Assembly: GCA_002382645.1 (NCBI GenBank)
Contig: DFYP01000074.1
Location: 14,641-45,439 of the forward strand
Length of the DNA: 30,799 bases
Origin: Desulfovibrio sp. UBA4079
GTDB lineage: Bacteria > Desulfobacterota > Desulfovibrionia > Desulfovibrionales > Desulfovibrionaceae
Reading direction: 5' to 3'
In this document: piece after piece, positions 15,786 through 22,691 of the stretch
How positions within the stretch are numbered: the stretch's first letter is position 1
Layout: each line of letters begins with the position of its first letter
Position numbers and translations under genes: made by a program
The notes under the pieces: model-generated
Told to the model about the DNA's origin: nothing
What the model saw: only the letters and a program-made list of their open reading frames with translations
Database searches by the model: none

Positions 15786-16787
15786 CTAATCGAACTGGAA
15801 GTTGAGGAGACCGCGGATTTCGCGCATGGCCGCGGCGGCCTCCTTGCCGGCCTTGGCGTTGCCGTCGGCCAGGATTTCCGCAAGACGCCTGGGGTTCTGC
15901 TCCAGCTCCGCGCGGCGGGCGTGGATCGGGGCCAGGAAACGCTCCATGGACTCCACCAGGAGCTTCTTGCAGTCCACGCAGCCGAAGGTCGCGCCCGTGC
16001 AGCCCTGGCGGATCTCCTCGCACTTCCCGGCGTCGGTCATGAGCCGGTGGTAGGGGAACAGGTTGCAGACGTCCGGGTCGCCCGGGTCGGTCTTGCGCAG
16101 GCGGTTCTTGTCCGTGAACATGGTCTTGATCTTGGGCAGGATCTCGCTCATGGGCTCGCCCAGGCCTATGAAGTTGCCGTAGCTCTTGCTCATCTTGCGG
16201 CCGTCCAGGCCCGGGAGCTTGGCCTCCGGGGTGAGCAGGGCCTCGGGCTCGGGAAAGAACTGGCCGTTCAGGTGGTTGAAGCGCCGGGCGATCTCCCGGG
16301 TCAGCTCCATGTGCGGCAGCTGGTCCTGGCCCACGGGCACGGCCGTGGCCCGGTAGAGCAGGATGTCCGAGGCCATGAGCACGGGGTAGCCCAGGAAGCC
16401 GTAGGTGGCCAGGTCCTTCTGGCCGGAGAGCTCCTGGGAGACCTCCTTGTAGGTGGGGTTGCGCTCGAGCCAGGACAGCGGCGTGATCATGGACAGGATC
16501 AGGTGCAGCTCGGCGTGCTCCTTGACCTGGGACTGCTGGAAGATGACGCACTTCTCCGGGTCCAGGCCCGCGGCCACCCAGTCCAGCACCAGGCCGGGCA
16601 CAAAGCCCTTGATGCGCCGGGGATCGGCGTACTCGCTGGTCATGGCGTGCCAGTCGGCCACGAAGAAGTGGCACTGGTACTCCTCCTGGAGCTTGATCCA
16701 GTTGAGCAGCACGCCGAAGTAGTGGCCGAGATGGAGCGGCCCGGTGGGCCGCATGCCCGAGACGATGCGTTTGGCGGGTGTGGTCAT
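15786..16787 (-). CDS. trpS: Tryptophanyl-tRNA synthetase
   Basis: This 333-residue class Ic synthetase charges tRNA-Trp. It carries the HIGH-type motif LHLGHYFG near the start, the tryptophan-site GYPVLMASDILLY and GQDQLPHMELTREIA, and the KMSKS loop GRKMSKSYGN. An unusual feature follows: a cysteine set with spacing C-x21-C-x6-C-x2-C, close to the C-x22-C-x6-C-x2-C site that holds a [4Fe-4S] cluster in Thermotoga TrpRS. The gene starts 17 nt after the M50 protease gene without a clear ribosome site, and a palindromic repeat follows its stop. Confidence 0.96.
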   Translation of the reverse strand: MTTPAKRIVSGMRPTGPLHLGHYFGVLLNWIKLQEEYQCHFFVADWHAMTSEYADPRRIKGFVPGLVLDWVAAGLDPEKCVIFQQSQVKEHAELHLILSMITPLSWLERNPTYKEVSQELSGQKDLATYGFLGYPVLMASDILLYRATAVPVGQDQLPHMELTREIARRFNHLNGQFFPEPEALLTPEAKLPGLDGRKMSKSYGNFIGLGEPMSEILPKIKTMFTDKNRLRKTDPGDPDVCNLFPYHRLMTDAGKCEEIRQGCTGATFGCVDCKKLLVESMERFLAPIHARRAELEQNPRRLAEILADGNAKAGKEAAAAMREIRGLLNFQFD

Positions 16788-16804
16788 GATTGTGGGGGTT
16801 GGGG

Positions 16805-17470
16805 TTAGAGAGGCACGCGCAACAGGTGCGCGCCGGCCTCCACCACGGGCAGGATCACCCGGCCCAGGAAGTTCAGGTCAAAGAGGTCCGAGACCAGGAA
16901 CAGGGCCAGGAGCACGAAGATGCCGTAGCGGCCGAAGGACAGGTAGCGGTAGGCCACGCGCCGGGGCAGGAGCCCGGCCACGATGTTGCTGCCGTCCAGG
17001 GGCGGCACGGGCAGCAGGTTGAAGGCCCCGAGCACCAGGTTCACGAAGACCCCGGCCTGGGCGATGAGGGTCAGCGGCACCAGGACCTTGCCCAGGAGCG
17101 CGGCCTCGTGCTCCAGGGCCAGGGGCAGCAGGCCGTGGTACAGGGCGGCGAACAGCGCCGAGAGCAGGAAGTTGGCCCCGGGCCCGGCCAGGGCCACCAG
17201 GAGCATGCCCTTGAGCGGGTTCTTGAAGTAGCGCGGGTCCACGGGCACGGGCTTGGCCCAGCCGATGTTGGCGATGAAGAACACGATGGTCCCCAGCGGG
17301 TCCAGATGGCGCAGGGGATTGAGGGTCAACCGCCCGGCGCGCTTGGCCGTGGGGTCGCCCAGGGCGAGGGCCGCCAGTCCGTGGGCCAGTTCGTGGCAGG
17401 TGAGGGCCAGGAGCAGGGGAACGGCCAGGATGCTGACGGCGACGATCTTGTCGGAGAGAAAATCCGGCAT
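16805..17470 (-). CDS. Site-2 protease family (M50) membrane metalloprotease
   Basis: This 221-residue polytopic protein has the zinc motif HELAH (26-30) in its first hydrophobic helix and the third-ligand motif NLLPVPPLDG near residue 160. Further hydrophobic segments include the stretches starting TIVFFIAN, GMLLVALAGPGANF and YGIFVLLALFLV. It belongs to the small-bacterial M50 group that lacks a PDZ domain and cleaves substrates within the membrane. ATG 17468-17470 is preferred from family alignment, though the frame is open to 17506 and the ribosome site is weak. It precedes trpS on the same strand. The substrate is unknown. Confidence 0.88.
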   Translation of the reverse strand: MPDFLSDKIVAVSILAVPLLLALTCHELAHGLAALALGDPTAKRAGRLTLNPLRHLDPLGTIVFFIANIGWAKPVPVDPRYFKNPLKGMLLVALAGPGANFLLSALFAALYHGLLPLALEHEAALLGKVLVPLTLIAQAGVFVNLVLGAFNLLPVPPLDGSNIVAGLLPRRVAYRYLSFGRYGIFVLLALFLVSDLFDLNFLGRVILPVVEAGAHLLRVPL

Positions 17471-17554
17471 GGGCAAGCGGCTAGCACGAAGCGCGGCACG
17501 GGGCAAGGGGAAAGCGCCCGCGCGCCGCGGCGGGCCTGGGCCCGCGAGAAGGGA

Positions 17555-17926
17555 TCAGACCCCGGCCTTGGCCAGGGCCTGCTTCACCTTGCTCTTGAGC
17601 TCGGTGAGGTCCACGGACTTGACCACGTAGAAGTCCGCGGCGATGGACTTGAGGTCGTGCTGGAAGCTGTCGTAGGCCGTGGACAGGATCACCGGCAGCT
17701 CGGTGTAGCGGCTGCGGATCTCCTGGAGCAGGTCCAGGCCCGAGCGGTTGACCCCAAGCTTGATGTCCAGGACCACGATGGCGGGCCGCTCGCGGTCCAC
17801 CACCGCCAGGATGGGCTCCTCGCCGTCCGAAACGGCCACGTCGTAGCCCTCCACCTGGAGTTCCTCCTGGTAGAGCATTCGTATGTGCTTCTCGTCGTCC
17901 ACAACGAGGATTCGCGGCTTTCCCAT
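17555..17926 (-). CDS. Stand-alone receiver-domain protein (CheY-like)
   Basis: This 123-residue protein is a single response-regulator receiver domain with no output domain. The acidic pocket is D10/D11, the phospho-acceptor D54 is in VVLDIKLG, the switch residue is T83 in LSTAYD, and K103 is in YVVKS. It probably relays phosphate or signals by protein contact. AAGGAG lies 7-8 nt before the ATG. It has its own promoter and no histidine kinase neighbour, so its partner must be elsewhere. Confidence 0.92.
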   Translation of the reverse strand: MGKPRILVVDDEKHIRMLYQEELQVEGYDVAVSDGEEPILAVVDRERPAIVVLDIKLGVNRSGLDLLQEIRSRYTELPVILSTAYDSFQHDLKSIAADFYVVKSVDLTELKSKVKQALAKAGV

Positions 17927-17963
17927 GATGCACTCCTTGGAGACCGGGTGCCTTCACATTCAG

Positions 17964-17991
17964 AAGATACCCATTTTCAGCCAGGGGTCAA
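17964..17991 (-). promoter_or_regulatory. Promoter of the receiver-domain gene
   Basis: On the minus strand TTGACC (17986-17991) and TATCTT (17964-17969) are 16 nt apart, about 38 nt upstream of the start codon. Confidence 0.65.
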
Positions 17992-18035
17992 CCGGAGAGT
18001 TGCCGCCTCGGCGGCGGGTGTCCGCTCCGCCGGGC

Positions 18036-18064
18036 TTGTGGCCGCACCCGGCCCGGGCTATGCT
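18036..18064 (+). promoter_or_regulatory. Promoter of the sulfur-carrier/thiolase operon
   Basis: TTGTGG (18036-18041) and TATGCT (18059-18064) are 17 nt apart, 33 nt before the sulfur-carrier ATG, giving a short leader. It is back to back with the receiver-gene promoter. Confidence 0.65.
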
Positions 18065-18097
18065 CCAGCCCGGAACAACCGGAGAAAAGGACCAGGC

Positions 18098-18295
18098 ATG
18101 ATCACCGTGCGAATGGAACCCGGCGGCGAGGTCAAGACCTTCGCCCAGCTGAACACCGTGCAGCAGCTCCTGAACCGTCTGGGCCTCCGGCACACCGAGG
18201 CCCTGGTCATCCGGGGCGGCCGGCTGCTCACCCAGGACCTCAAACTCGAATCCGACGACGCGCTCACCGTGCGCGTGGTCGTGTCCGCGGGCTGA
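18098..18295 (+). CDS. ThiS/MoaD/TtuB-like ubiquitin-fold sulfur carrier
   Basis: This 65-residue protein has the small beta-grasp pattern of sulfur carriers: VQQLLNRLGLRHTEALVIRGGRLLTQDLKLESDDALTVRVVV. It lies 4 nt upstream of a TtuA-like thiolase, so it is most likely the TtuB-type donor that carries sulfur as a C-terminal thiocarboxylate for tRNA thiolation. The C-terminus is Ser-Ala-Gly instead of the usual Gly-Gly, so either the activating enzyme accepts this or the protein works differently. AAGGA sits 6 nt before the ATG. No activating E1-like enzyme lies in the window. Confidence 0.82.
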   Translation: MITVRMEPGGEVKTFAQLNTVQQLLNRLGLRHTEALVIRGGRLLTQDLKLESDDALTVRVVVSAG

Positions 18296-18299
18296 CCCC

Positions 18300-19211
18300 A
18301 TGAAGTGCCGCCGCTGCAAGGTTCCGGCCGAGGTGGCCCTGCCGAGCCACAACACGGCCTTCTGCCGGGACTGCTTCCTGGTCTATTTCAGCCGCCAGGT
18401 GGAGAACGCGGTGCGCCGCCACGCCATGTTCACCCGCAAGGACCGGGTCCTGGTGGCGCTCTCGGGCGGCAAGGACTCGCTCTCGCTCATGCTCCAGCTC
18501 TCGGACCTGGGCTTCGACGTCACGGGCCTGCACGTGGACCTGGGCATCCCCAAGTCCTCGGAGAGCGCCAGGGCCAAGGTCGAGGGTTTCTGCGCGGACC
18601 GGGGCCTCAAGCTCCAGGTCAAGGAGCTGGCCGCCGAGGGCCTGGCCATCCCCCTGGTCAAGGCGGCGGTGCACCGGCCCGTGTGCTCCATCTGCGGCAA
18701 GATCAAGCGCCACTTCTTCAACAAGGTCGCCCTGGAGGGCGGGTTCACGGCCCTGGCCACGGGCCACAACCTGGACGACGAGGTGGCGAGGCTGTTCGCC
18801 AACACCCTGCGCTGGGACCAGGGCTACCTGGGCGACCAGGGGCCCTGCCTGCCGGACGAGTCCGGATTCGCCCGCAAGGTCAAGCCGCTCTACCGGCTCT
18901 CGGAGTTCGAGACCGCGGCCTTCGCCTTTTTGCGCGGCATCGAGCACCACAAGGACGCCTGCCCTTACAGCCCCGGGGCCAGCTTCACGGGCCACAAGCG
19001 GCTCTGGAACGACCTGGAGTGGAAGAGCCCGGGGAGCAAGGTGTCTTTTTATGAGGGCTTCCTGGAGCGCGGCAGGCCCGCGTTCGCGGCCCAGGAGCGG
19101 GAGAGCGGGTTCACGCTCACGCCCTGCGCCAAGTGCGGCTCGCCCACGTCCCAGGAACTCTGCGGGGTCTGCCGGGTGCGCCTGGCCGTGGAAGCCTTCG
19201 GGAAGGGCTAG
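18300..19211 (+). CDS. TtuA/Ncs6-family tRNA thiolase (adenine nucleotide alpha hydrolase)
   Basis: This 303-residue enzyme activates a tRNA base with ATP and inserts sulfur. It shows an N-terminal zinc finger (C3, C6, C22, C25), the PP-loop SGGKDS (55-60), GHNLDDE (155-161) and a C-terminal zinc finger (C276, C279, C288, C291). Cysteines C129, C132 and C221 match the three-cysteine [4Fe-4S] set known in Thermus TtuA (130/133/222). It therefore fits 2-thiouridine formation, at either position 54 or 34; the sequence does not decide. It is co-transcribed with the sulfur carrier, and its stop abuts the next start. Confidence 0.9.
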   Translation: MKCRRCKVPAEVALPSHNTAFCRDCFLVYFSRQVENAVRRHAMFTRKDRVLVALSGGKDSLSLMLQLSDLGFDVTGLHVDLGIPKSSESARAKVEGFCADRGLKLQVKELAAEGLAIPLVKAAVHRPVCSICGKIKRHFFNKVALEGGFTALATGHNLDDEVARLFANTLRWDQGYLGDQGPCLPDESGFARKVKPLYRLSEFETAAFAFLRGIEHHKDACPYSPGASFTGHKRLWNDLEWKSPGSKVSFYEGFLERGRPAFAAQERESGFTLTPCAKCGSPTSQELCGVCRVRLAVEAFGKG

Positions 19212-20231
19212 ATGGCCGCGCCCAAGGTCTCGGTGGCCCTGCCCTGCTGCAATTGCGCGGCCACGCTGCCGGACGCCCTGGACAGCCTGCTGTCCCAGAC
19301 CCTGGCGGAGATCGAGATTTTGGCCGCTGACGACGGCTCAACGGATTCCACCCCCGACATTCTCCGCGCCTATGCAGGCCGCGACGCCCGGGTGCGGCCC
19401 CTGTTCCTTGCGCACGGCGGGATCGTGGCCGCGCTCAACGCCTGCCTGGAGCAGGCCCAAGCGCCCTATGTGGCGCGCATGGATGCGGACGACCTGTCCC
19501 TGCCCGAACGCCTGGACATCCAGGCCCGGATGCTCGACGCGGACCCGGGCCTGGGTCTGGTGGGCTGCAAGGTGCGGTTCGGCGGGGACCGCAAGGCCCG
19601 GGCTGGGTATGCCCATTACGTGGACTGGATCAACGGCCTCATCCGCCACGAGCAGATTTTCTTGAACCGGTTTGTGGAATCGCCGTTCGCCCATCCCTCG
19701 CTTGTGTTTCGGCGCCAGGTGGTGGAGGAGCACGGTCCGTACCGGGCAGGGGAGTTTCCCGAGGACTACGAGCTGATTCTGCGGCTCCTGGAAGCGGGCG
19801 TGCGCATGGAAAAAGCGGCCCAAGAGCTGCTCGTCTGGAACGACCCGCCTGACCGGCTCTCGCGCACCCATCCGAGCTATGGGGTGGAGGCCTTTTACCA
19901 GCTCAAGACCGGGTTCCTGGCCCGCTGGCTGGCGGCGCACAACCCGCACCACCCGGACGTGATCGTGCTGGGCGCTGGCCGCACCACCCGCAAACGGGCG
20001 GACCTGCTCCTGGAGCACGGCGTGAACATCGTGGCCTACGCGGACATCGACCCGCGCAAGATCGGCCGCACGGTTCATGGCAGGCCGGTCCTGCACCGCG
20101 ATGAACTGCCACCGGCCGGGCAGGCGTTCTGCCTGTCCTACGTGGGGAGCCGTGGGGCGCGGGAGGAGATTGGGGCGTTTTTGAGGGAAAGAGGGTGGGA
20201 AGAGGGAAAGGATTGTTTGATGGTTGGGTAG
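19212..20231 (+). CDS. Family 2 glycosyltransferase with C-terminal nucleotide-binding-like domain
   Basis: This 339-residue protein starts immediately after the thiolase stop. Residues 1 to about 240 are GT-A fold: SVALPCCN, AADDGSTDST (nucleotide-sugar site) and the metal-binding RMDADD. The last ~90 residues look like a small Rossmann domain (VIVLGAGRTTRKRADLL, then YADIDPRKIGRTVHGRPVLHRDEL), similar to the N-terminal part of PglD/NeuD sugar acyltransferases. It probably transfers a sugar to a surface glycan and is cytoplasmic. Co-transcription with tRNA thiolation genes seems incidental. It ends 2 nt from the convergent A+T-rich cassette. Confidence 0.88.
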   Translation: MAAPKVSVALPCCNCAATLPDALDSLLSQTLAEIEILAADDGSTDSTPDILRAYAGRDARVRPLFLAHGGIVAALNACLEQAQAPYVARMDADDLSLPERLDIQARMLDADPGLGLVGCKVRFGGDRKARAGYAHYVDWINGLIRHEQIFLNRFVESPFAHPSLVFRRQVVEEHGPYRAGEFPEDYELILRLLEAGVRMEKAAQELLVWNDPPDRLSRTHPSYGVEAFYQLKTGFLARWLAAHNPHHPDVIVLGAGRTTRKRADLLLEHGVNIVAYADIDPRKIGRTVHGRPVLHRDELPPAGQAFCLSYVGSRGAREEIGAFLRERGWEEGKDCLMVG

Positions 20232-20233
20232 CC

Positions 20234-21049
20234 TTATTTTGAGCGGACCTCTGAATGATTAAAATGTAAAAAATTATATCCAAAGGCATTGGATAAATGC
20301 GAATGTTCTTTTCTGTTCGAGGATATTAATTTTATACAATCAATCGATTGAATTGCTATTATCAGATCTCCAACTCTTCTGCATTGTGACCCTTGCCAAT
20401 TAAATTTACTATTAGATATTACTGAATTTGCAGTCGATCTTATTTTATTAAGCTCATCAGTTCTTTCTTCTTCTGGTAATTTATCATAGTAGGAAATAAA
20501 ATTTTTAAGCAATGGAATTCTTTGTGTAATAAAGTCGTCGACTTTACATGACGTATTTTTTGAATAACATTTAGGTATCGCTGCGTGCCAATCTCCGTCT
20601 GTATCGATAGGATCTTCTGTCGATCTTGTGCAGCATATGGTGTCAAGTATTGTTGATGTCAAATTTTTAAATTCATGCCAAACAATTTCAATATTTGAAT
20701 CTATTAGGGTTATTAAAATATTCTTCATTTCATCCCATTTATCTTTACTCGTAATGATCGATTTTTGGCAGAGGAGGCTAAAGAATTGAGCGAACATCAA
20801 TAGTGTTTTTCTTCCTCCAGAACTTTGAATTCTATTTGCAGCTTCGGCGATATTTGAACTTTTTATAATCTTTCTTCTTAATAAAATCAGGCATTGTACA
20901 TAATTACCTTTAAGTTCAACGAGGGAGAATGAACAAATTGCATTTGGTGTATTTTCATCGAACAGGCGTTGTGCCAAATTCTTAACTGGTGCATCAGATG
21001 ATAATCTATGTATAAACATGTCGGTATCAAAAAGATGGATGTCATTCAT
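20234..21049 (-). CDS. PIN-domain-like nuclease, third gene of A+T-rich cassette
   Basis: This 271-residue protein has the acidic set of PIN nucleases: D8/D10 in LFDTDMFIH, E45 in SLVELKG, and D228 in RVGDLIIAIQS followed by LISSNRKEHSHLSNAFG, as in VapC toxins. PIN domains usually span ~130 residues, so the ~180 residues between E45 and D228 include a large insertion, with clustered cysteines at 139, 140, 161 and 168 that could bind metal. It likely cleaves RNA. Its ATG overlaps the middle gene by 8 nt with no strong ribosome site, so translation is coupled. No small antitoxin is visible; the two upstream proteins may restrain it. PIN assignment is from motif reading only. Confidence 0.7.
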   Translation of the reverse strand: MNDIHLFDTDMFIHRLSSDAPVKNLAQRLFDENTPNAICSFSLVELKGNYVQCLILLRRKIIKSSNIAEAANRIQSSGGRKTLLMFAQFFSLLCQKSIITSKDKWDEMKNILITLIDSNIEIVWHEFKNLTSTILDTICCTRSTEDPIDTDGDWHAAIPKCYSKNTSCKVDDFITQRIPLLKNFISYYDKLPEEERTDELNKIRSTANSVISNSKFNWQGSQCRRVGDLIIAIQSIDCIKLISSNRKEHSHLSNAFGYNFLHFNHSEVRSK

Positions 21050-21683
21050 TTGGTTGCCCGATATTATTTTTACCTATAAATTTAGAAAGAAATTTGATAG
21101 ATTCACTTTCTGCGTTCAGATCTTCTTCAGGACTTATTCGGATTTCAATACGACTTGCCGAAACAACCTCTGACAAAAATCTATTAACATCATTTCGTGT
21201 AATTTGTGGTTCGCGAACGACATTCGAATATTTTAAAAAAAGTTCAAGTTGACTTGTTGAAAATGAGCTTATGTCTTTTTCTGCACAGACAGAGATCAGT
21301 CCGCCGATAATTTTATTGTGTTTTATTGTTAATGAGTTTGATAATTTCGCAAGCGTAATTAAATAGTCGTTCCACTCATCAAAGGCATTGGATCTTTCAA
21401 TTGCAGACAACTCTCTGTCTGTAGCCAAAGAGATAAGGTCAAATAAAGCATTTAATGTATCAATAATATATTCATTTTCACAAGTTTTTATGCAGTCATT
21501 TGGCGATAGTTCGTAATATCTATTGCTAATTGGCTGTTGTTTTACTGTAGGCTGTTGAGTTGAAATTGGTGTGGACCATGAAGTCGCAATGTTTTCAGTT
21601 GTGGTTGATGTAACGCCTTTGTGTTTATTTTCTGTGGTCGGCGCATCATTTAGATAGTTAAAATGGTCTGTTACTATACTCAT
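21042..21683 (-). CDS. Hypothetical protein, middle gene of A+T-rich cassette
   Basis: I do not recognise this 213-residue protein. The first ~55 residues are rich in Thr, Ser, Gln and Pro and look disordered. The rest (about 60-205) is predicted helical and acidic, with YIIDTLNALFDLISLATDREL and a terminal part SRIEIRISPEEDLN. No catalytic motif or membrane segment is seen. It is coupled on both sides: its ATG overlaps the upstream stop (ATGA), and its end overlaps the PIN-like gene by 8 nt. It could be an adaptor between the other two products. Confidence 0.65.
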   Translation of the reverse strand: MSIVTDHFNYLNDAPTTENKHKGVTSTTTENIATSWSTPISTQQPTVKQQPISNRYYELSPNDCIKTCENEYIIDTLNALFDLISLATDRELSAIERSNAFDEWNDYLITLAKLSNSLTIKHNKIIGGLISVCAEKDISSFSTSQLELFLKYSNVVREPQITRNDVNRFLSEVVSASRIEIRISPEEDLNAESESIKFLSKFIGKNNIGQPNE

Positions 21684-22444
21684 AAAATTTCACCGGCGAG
21701 GTTATTAAAATTTTCAAAAATAAAATTTTTATTTTTTAATACTAGTTCCTCTGGGCGAATTTGTTCTGGATCAAATTTTACACAGTCTATATCTAGTTGC
21801 ACTGCATACATCGGATCAGCTTTGTATCTGCTAAGGAATTTCATGTATTCAGCTCTAGCTCTTTGTTGGTTCCTCGGTAATGCACGCGGATCATCATGGA
21901 CTAATTTTTTAGGATCAATCGCCTCTGACCGGGTTATACCCGCGAGACTCACTCGGTACTCTGTATCCTTAGCTGTGATAACTAAAACTATATGTCTATT
22001 TTTAACTTTAAAGTTTGAATTATTTAATTGGTCAGGAATTGATATATTCAATTTTGAATTCCCAATAATTTTTTCAGCTTCTTCTGTGCTCTCAGTCGGT
22101 ATAAAATATATGTATCTGACACCTGTGCGAATGAAATCTGTAACGGCAAAATTTGATCTAATGATCTTCCATTGATCGTTTATCATGCTGCCGATATCTT
22201 CAATTTTGTTGTTGTAAGCATTGTCAATCTGAAAAATAAACTTATTATTTGAAAAAATTACTTTGGCCCTTAAGGAATGGCATTCAATCGTACAGCCGTC
22301 ACCGCTAAGATTTGATAAATACCAATCCGGATATTTTCTTTCTATGTCATTTATTGCTTGGCCAAGTTTGTCAAAAAAAAGGTTTCCAAATGAATATTTG
22401 ACTTCAAACGAAAGAGTTTGCAGTTGAAATTTTTTCTTTTTCAT
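21680..22444 (-). CDS. TIGR04255-like protein, first gene of A+T-rich cassette
   Basis: This 254-residue protein begins with a strand-rich opening (LQTLSFEVKYSF), then a helix ending ERKYPDW. In the middle is QWKIIRSNFAVTDFIRTGVRYIYFIP. The length, the opening and the R-x-G-x-RYI segment recall the sporadically distributed TIGR04255 family, whose function is unknown. This match is from memory and tentative. GAGGA lies about 10 nt before the ATG. It leads the three-gene operon. No signal peptide or membrane segment is visible, and no catalytic motif is evident. Confidence 0.55.
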   Translation of the reverse strand: MKKKKFQLQTLSFEVKYSFGNLFFDKLGQAINDIERKYPDWYLSNLSGDGCTIECHSLRAKVIFSNNKFIFQIDNAYNNKIEDIGSMINDQWKIIRSNFAVTDFIRTGVRYIYFIPTESTEEAEKIIGNSKLNISIPDQLNNSNFKVKNRHIVLVITAKDTEYRVSLAGITRSEAIDPKKLVHDDPRALPRNQQRARAEYMKFLSRYKADPMYAVQLDIDCVKFDPEQIRPEELVLKNKNFIFENFNNLAGEIL

Positions 22445-22691
22445 TTATTCGCCATCCTCATAGTAGATCAGGATAAAACTATTACTCAAATTGTTGTCGG
22501 CTTAATTTTGAACTCCTGCTTTAAATATCCACAACTGCGAGCAGGAAATCAATAAATATTTTTGTATTTAAGCTAGCGATTCAGGTCAGTTGCAAAAAAC
22601 CAATAATCATAGTTGATTGTGGCGTTGTTTGCCTGAAGCTACCGGGAGTGTGAGACTGTCATCTGCACCTGCCAGGAAATTATTGTCGCGA
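22445..22691. other. Leader/intergenic region of the A+T-rich cassette
   Basis: No gene is seen. On the minus strand a weak promoter candidate is TTGTGG (22529-22534) with CAAAAT (22505-22510) at 18 nt. TCCTGCT (22514-22520) and AGCAGGA (22540-22546) form a 7-bp inverted repeat overlapping that promoter, which could be an operator. The change back to high G+C falls at about 22620-22690. Confidence 0.35.

Larger units (their letters stand above)
20232..22640. other. A+T-rich three-gene islet
   Basis: Base composition drops sharply between the glycosyltransferase and methyltransferase genes. The 60 bases at 20281-20340 hold 18 G+C, against 40 of 60 at 19261-19320. Codon use in the three minus-strand genes is equally A+T-rich. 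No integrase, transposase, tRNA or flanking direct repeat was found. This indicates lateral acquisition of a compact operon. Confidence 0.85.

Noticed and set aside
15698..15883. A 61-codon minus-strand frame spanning repeat copy 1, and a similar frame in copy 2
   Set aside because: Similar short frames arise because the repeats share sequence. They run through hairpins and into trpS or the methyltransferase region in other frames, and no ribosome site is present.
17527..17548. A terminator after the receiver-domain gene
   Set aside because: GCGGGC/GCCCGC can form a 6-bp stem, but no T tract follows on the minus strand and the region is uniformly G+C-rich.
21663..22175. A 170-codon plus-strand frame in the A+T-rich cassette
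   Set aside because: It lies opposite the lead gene, has no ribosome site and no motif. The minus-strand frames have ATGA coupling, which the plus strand lacks.
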